Of a stretch of DNA of 24,622 nucleotides, positions 20,943 to 24,622 are shown piece after piece. The translations under genes were made by a program, and so were the position numbers. Numbering within the stretch: the first letter of the stretch is position 1; the number at the start of each line of letters is the position of its first letter. Source of the stretch: Ophiostoma sp. CBS 140.51 (lineage: Eukaryota > Ascomycota > Sordariomycetes > Ophiostomatales > Ophiostomataceae); contig JANSLP010000421.1 of the NCBI GenBank assembly GCA_029298735.1, positions 1 to 24,622 of the forward strand. The letters run 5' to 3'. The notes below the pieces were generated by a model. The model made no database searches. It was not told the DNA's origin and saw only the letters and a program-made list of their open reading frames with translations.

Positions 20943-22238
20943 ATGGACATTAAATCTCTCCAAGCCATATCGGACGCGGCCATTGACGAGACCAACGATG
21001 CATTGAGAGAAATCAACTTGAGTGTAAGCAAAATGGAAATGTTCTCAATCTGTGACCACCTACTAACTTCTTCAGCTCCACAACAACCCCGAACTCATGT
21101 ACGAGGAGCACCATGCGCACAAGATCTGACCGACCTCCTGGAAGCGCGCGGTTTCGATGTTGAACGTGGCGCCTTTGACATTCCGACAGCGTTCAAGGCC
21201 ACCTACCCGCCAAGAGATGTCGCTGTCTCTGGTCGCACGGCTTCAATCAACCTCGAATACGACGCCCTCAAAGACATTGGCCATGCCTGTGGACACAATC
21301 TGATTGCCACAGCTGGCCTAGCTGCTGCCCTCGGCGCAGCAGCCGCTATCAAGAAGGGCAAGATTAATGGCAGAATCATTGCTTTTGGTACCCCTGCCGA
21401 AGAGGGTGGCGGTGGCAAGATCAAGATGATCCGGGCAGGTGCCTACAAGGACTTGGCCTGCAACCTGATGGTTCACCCGATGAGCGACCGCTCGCACAAC
21501 AATGCGTACTCATCGACCATGTGCGGCTCGGAACTCAATATTGAGTACATTGGCAAGCCGGCGCACGCCATGGCGGCCCCCTGGGATGGTGTCAATGCTA
21601 TGGATGCCGTCACTATCCTGCACACGGCCGTCGGTCTGCTGAGACAACAAATTATGCCCTCGGACCGCATTCGGGGTGTCATTTTGAGCACGGGAGAACA
21701 GTCAGCTGTGATTCCTGAGAGAGCGCGAGCGCGGTACTGTGTGCGGTCGGCGTCTCTTGCGAGATATCGCGTCCTCAAGCAGAAGTTTGTCAACTGCTTG
21801 GAAGCAGCAGCACTGGCCACTGGCTGCGAACTGAGGACATCATGGTTGCCCGCCTACTGGGACATTCGCACCAACGACCCGCTGGCCGACCGGTATGTGC
21901 ACCATGTGCAGCGGACAGACGAGACGTCCGTGTTCCGGTCGGTCCTGGAACAAAAATACGACCGCGACTGTTATAGTACAGACCAGGGCAACGTTACCTA
22001 CGTCCTGCCGAGTATCCACCCAACATTTGTAATCCACTCTCCGGAAGGATCGGTGCACACGAGAGAGTTCACGGCAGCGGCAGCGACAGACGATGCACAC
22101 CGTCGGACGGTGGCGCAGGGCAAGGCCATGGCAGCTGTGGCTCTGGAGGTGCTGGTGGACGATGCATTTGCAGCTGAAGTCAAGGCCCAGTACGATGCCA
22201 TGGACCTGTCTGCAGCTGACGATCCATTTGTGCAGTAG
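20943..22238 (+). CDS. M20-family amidohydrolase (PM20D2-like), with an apparent one-base frameshift
   Basis: M20 metallohydrolases cleave amide bonds of N-acyl amino acids or dipeptides; animal PM20D2 hydrolyses beta-alanyl-lysine type dipeptides. Visible: IGHACGHNLIATAGLAAALG, FGTPAEEGGGGKIKMI with the Glu pair, a metal-site-like MVHP, the dimerisation-domain motif GKPAHAMAAPWDGVNAMDAV, and a C-terminal SVHTREFTAAAATDDAH with the last metal His. A short intron is plain: donor GTAAGC at 21024, branch TACTAAC at 21061, acceptor CAG at 21073-21075. Splicing gives LHNNPELMYEEHHAHKI, the conserved family start, but then TGA at 21127-21129. Homology resumes one frame away (LTDLLEARGF), so one base seems lost after 21126. 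Without splicing, the frame is open from ATG 20943 to 22238 (431 aa) but lacks the conserved segment. It may be a real decaying gene or a sequence error. Confidence 0.8.
   Translation: MDIKSLQAISDAAIDETNDALREINLSVSKMEMFSICDHLLTSSAPQQPRTHVRGAPCAQDLTDLLEARGFDVERGAFDIPTAFKATYPPRDVAVSGRTASINLEYDALKDIGHACGHNLIATAGLAAALGAAAAIKKGKINGRIIAFGTPAEEGGGGKIKMIRAGAYKDLACNLMVHPMSDRSHNNAYSSTMCGSELNIEYIGKPAHAMAAPWDGVNAMDAVTILHTAVGLLRQQIMPSDRIRGVILSTGEQSAVIPERARARYCVRSASLARYRVLKQKFVNCLEAAALATGCELRTSWLPAYWDIRTNDPLADRYVHHVQRTDETSVFRSVLEQKYDRDCYSTDQGNVTYVLPSIHPTFVIHSPEGSVHTREFTAAAATDDAHRRTVAQGKAMAAVALEVLVDDAFAAEVKAQYDAMDLSAADDPFVQ
21024..21075 (+). other. 52-nt intron of the M20 gene
   Basis: GTAAGC donor, TACTAAC branch point eight bases before the CAG acceptor. 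Its length is not a multiple of three and it holds no stop in the upstream frame, which is why retention happens to compensate the missing base downstream. Confidence 0.85.
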
Positions 22239-22346
22239 ACAGAAGATAATGTTCGTACAATTTAACTCCGGTTCATAAAATCAATATCGTTCAAATTTTT
22301 CATTCTATGTACAGTGATTCACTACGTGGTGATGTGCGCCATGCTT

Positions 22347-23147
22347 TTAGCACTTCTCACCACCATCAACCTGCACAACCGAGCCCGTCATGAAGGACGA
22401 GTCGTCGCCCAGTAGGAAAGTAATCGTCTTGCCCACCTCTGTAGGGTTCGCCCGACGACCCAACGCCTGGCCCTCCTGCACAATCTTATCAATGCCGTCC
22501 GCCAGCTCCTTGAACAGAGTCTGCACCATCGGCGTATCAATGACACCAGGCGCCACACAGTTGACCCGGATGTTGTCGCGGCCCACCTCCTTGGCGGCAC
22601 TCCGCGTCAGACCGACCACGCCATGCTTAGCCGCACTGTAGCTCGAGTTCTTGGCGTTTCCCGAAATGCCTGCCGTGCTCGCCGCGTTGACAATGCTGCG
22701 CGGCGTGCCGCCGCCAATCTTCTTCATCGCCCGCAGCTGGGCGCGCATCGCGTAAAAGACGCCCGTCAGGTTGATGTCGTTGACAAACGCCCACTCCTCG
22801 TCTGACAGGTCAGTCACATCGTGCTTGCCAATGTGCTTGCCGACGACACCAGCCAGGTTGGCAGCGCCGTCCAGACCGCCGAGCTCCTTGACGGTCTCGT
22901 CGATCCATGCATTGACCTCGGCCGATGAGCGCACGTCCGTAACGCGGGCGTAGACTTTGCCGGCAGCAGTGACACCCTCAGCCAAGGGCTGGGCCTTAAT
23001 CTCCTCAACGGCAGCGTCGAGCGCCTCCTTGCGGTTGTCGGTGAGCGACAGGTTGACACCCAGCGAGTACAAGTGCTTGGCCGTGGCCTTGCCGATGCCC
23101 GAAGCTGCGCCCGAAACGGCGACGACTCTGCCCTTGAGGGAGGCCAT
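22347..23147 (-). CDS. short-chain dehydrogenase/reductase (classical SDR)
   Basis: Intronless, 266 aa, the usual length for classical SDRs, which oxidise or reduce alcohols and carbonyls with NAD(P). Motifs in order: cofactor glycine motif GAASGIG (13-19), an acidic D37 at the end of beta-2 that favours NAD(H) over NADP(H), NLAG (97-100) for NNAG, the structural Asn in NDINLTGVF (N126), catalytic S157, Y170 and K174 in the YSAAK motif, and CVAPGVIDTPM after them. The C-terminal FMTGSVVQVDGG is typical of FabG-like SDRs. The frame is open upstream to 23315, but the ATG at 23147 gives the normal start of the Rossmann fold. It converges on the M20 gene with 108 bases between the stops. The substrate cannot be called. 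Confidence 0.92.
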   Translation of the reverse strand: MASLKGRVVAVSGAASGIGKATAKHLYSLGVNLSLTDNRKEALDAAVEEIKAQPLAEGVTAAGKVYARVTDVRSSAEVNAWIDETVKELGGLDGAANLAGVVGKHIGKHDVTDLSDEEWAFVNDINLTGVFYAMRAQLRAMKKIGGGTPRSIVNAASTAGISGNAKNSSYSAAKHGVVGLTRSAAKEVGRDNIRVNCVAPGVIDTPMVQTLFKELADGIDKIVQEGQALGRRANPTEVGKTITFLLGDDSSFMTGSVVQVDGGEKC

Positions 23148-24520
23148 TGTGGGTGTGTGATTGTGTGGTGAGGGAGAGTTGGTTGTAGAAGAGGTTGTAT
23201 TTAAAGTGGAGGTTGGTCGTCGTTTAAGTTTAGTCGAAGAGGACGTAATGAATTGGACAGAGAAGAGAGATTGGGAAAATAACTTGTACTCAATTGTAGA
23301 CACGTCCTTTATCAATTTTCACGGCGACCCTGCCAGAAGCCTTATATAGTGTCGGCGCTGGTTGACTACGGTTATTGTTATCCCGAAAAATAGCTTGCAT
23401 CATCGTGACTCGCTGGTTTGGCACTTACACAGCATAAAGGTGGGTGGTTTTGCGGGAAGATGGGGTACCAATAGGGAGTGTGTGCACGGAATCTGGCGCC
23501 AGTTCATTCTACAATTTTAACAATTGAAGCAACGAATAAAACATTAGAAAAGGGAGCACAAAAGAAGAGCGAAGAGGACAAGAGACGAACAAACGCGACG
23601 AGCCCCGTAAACCCCGCGACAAGTAGCTACATGATCATGGAGAAACCAGCCAGAGGATACTCCGGGCCACACGCTAAAGCTGTCTCCACACTCCACACAA
23701 TCTTCTTGTCCCTCAAACCCCTTCATGCTTTCTCTCCGCACGATCGACGGGAAGAGGGGAAAACATTGGGGGGAAAAGGCGTAAAACGTCGTGTGTGGGC
23801 AACGGAAAAGAGAAGCCCCAGCCTACCTACACGGCGGGAGATGCTTTTCAGGCACGCCCCGCCCTAGCTTGTGGGCTTCCCGGGTCTTGAGGAACCCCGA
23901 CAAAGCCAAATAGGTGTGCTTTCCTGACAGGGAACCTAGCCATCCCCACGTCCTTTTTCACTTTTGAGGCTCTCTTGACTCGTGCCAAAAGCTTTGGTGA
24001 TGTGAGGCTCTGTTTTGTGTTGTCAAGACACAATGCGGTACATTGACAGATTCCGTAAACGTCAAACACCGGCACAGCAAGCAAGTGCAGTCGAGCGGCA
24101 ATAATGTGGAATACCCAGCCGCGCCCAACAAGTGCAGCCATTCTTCTCATGGCAATGTGTACAGTATTTGTTTCAGCATGGAATCAATGCAGGATACCTG
24201 TATACCAGAGTGTGCTGTGAGGTCTACAATCCGGCGTTGTAGTCGTCCGAATATTGTGTCAATAGCGAAATTGAGCTAGTCCGTGCTTAATTCCACAGTC
24301 GGCACTAAAACATCACGACTTGACAACTCACAACCTTACTGCTACGGATGCTTTACGAACCAAAAAAAAATTATAGAAAGACATGACAATTGAGTTGTCT
24401 TGAAAGAGTACTCTGTAATACGTTTAGTCAATTAATTTAGTATATTTTATTTGGTTTTTTGTCCACAGCACAAGCTCGTCTTCGTGCCCAGTAAACAGCG
24501 CGAAAGGAAATTTTGTAAAT
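23148..24520. other. SDR promoter and gene-free region
   Basis: The first ~200 bases form the SDR leader and promoter, with TATA-like sequence TTTAAATA (minus strand, 23198-23205) and a better TATA box further up. From about 23500 to 24520 I see only short frames without family motifs, and A/T-rich sequence from about 24280. Confidence 0.5.
23342..23349 (-). promoter_or_regulatory. putative TATA box of the SDR gene
   Basis: CTATATAA reads on the minus strand about 195 bases upstream of the SDR start codon. It is a strong match to the TATA consensus, but a second weaker site lies closer to the gene. Confidence 0.4.
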
Positions 24521-24528
24521 TAAAAAGG

Positions 24529-24622
24529 CAAAGGAGCCCACCCCAACTCCAGTCAAGCGCTCGATCGTGCCCAAGATACGGCGAAAGCCGATGCCTCCTA
24601 CGGTCTTCTACGGCGCCGAGGC
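24529..24622 (+). CDS. possible partial exon at the right edge
   Basis: Base composition rises in GC, and one plus-strand frame is open to the window end after a TAA at about 24520. It reads KEPTPTPVKRSIVPKIRRK and then PMPPTVFYGAE, which looks protein-like. No start codon precedes it except an internal ATG at 24590, so an intron upstream or a different frame would be needed. The opposite strand also has an open frame. No family is recognised. Confidence 0.2.

Noticed and set aside
23148..23315. 56-residue N-terminal extension of the SDR
   Set aside because: The extra residues are Ser/Thr-rich with no targeting pattern, and the TATA-like element at 23198-23205 lies inside this stretch; the ATG at 23147 gives the standard SDR start.
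23478..24279. short frames in the region right of the SDR gene
   Set aside because: They are under 130 codons, low-complexity or basic, on both strands, with no motifs or splice partners.

Overview
This is eukaryotic DNA from a filamentous ascomycete (Pezizomycotina). Evidence: genes split by short introns (52-59 nt, one of 330 nt) with GT...CTAAC/CTGAC...AG signals, a Zn2Cys6 regulator with a fungal-specific middle domain, a Def1 homologue, pyrimidine-rich leaders and long intergenic spaces. The gene families suggest a Sordariomycete; an Ophiostomatales-like relative is only a guess. I see no tRNA, rRNA, CRISPR array, virus or intact transposon.

Left part (1-10446) holds housekeeping genes. 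A Def1/CUE-domain protein lies on the minus strand (1072-4320, one 330-nt intron). After a 2.9-kb gene-free spacer come a SYLF-domain (Ysc84/SH3YL1-like) actin/lipid-binding protein (7179-9264, plus, one intron) and an intronless phosphopantothenoylcysteine decarboxylase of coenzyme A synthesis (9655-10446, plus).

Middle part (10447-16457) is accessory-looking. A Zn2Cys6 transcription factor (11949-14386, minus, one intron) is flanked by two BTB/POZ-domain genes in opposite orientation, and both appear broken. The left copy (11161-11772, plus) has two in-frame TAG codons and lacks its 3' end. The right copy (14947-15753, minus) has two frameshifts, one explained by a CATA tandem duplication.

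Right part (16458-23147) looks like a small catabolic group: a fold-type I aminotransferase (minus), a divergent Dal5/allantoate-permease-type MFS transporter (plus, one intron), an M20 amidohydrolase of the PM20D2 type (plus) and a convergent short-chain dehydrogenase (minus). The 738-bp divergent promoter has eight HGATAR sites, about four times chance, which fits GATA-factor nitrogen control. Import, hydrolysis, transamination and carbonyl reduction of an amide or peptide-like nitrogen source is a coherent but unproven reading. The M20 gene has lost one base after its intron. Splicing would bring a stop codon, while retaining the intron restores an open 431-codon frame. The last 1.4 kb has no clear gene, although the final ~100 bases may enter an exon of the next one.

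I do not see a convincing new defence or mobile system. The most useful leads are the frame/intron puzzle in the M20 gene, the decayed inverted BTB pair around the regulator, and the GATA-rich divergent promoter.
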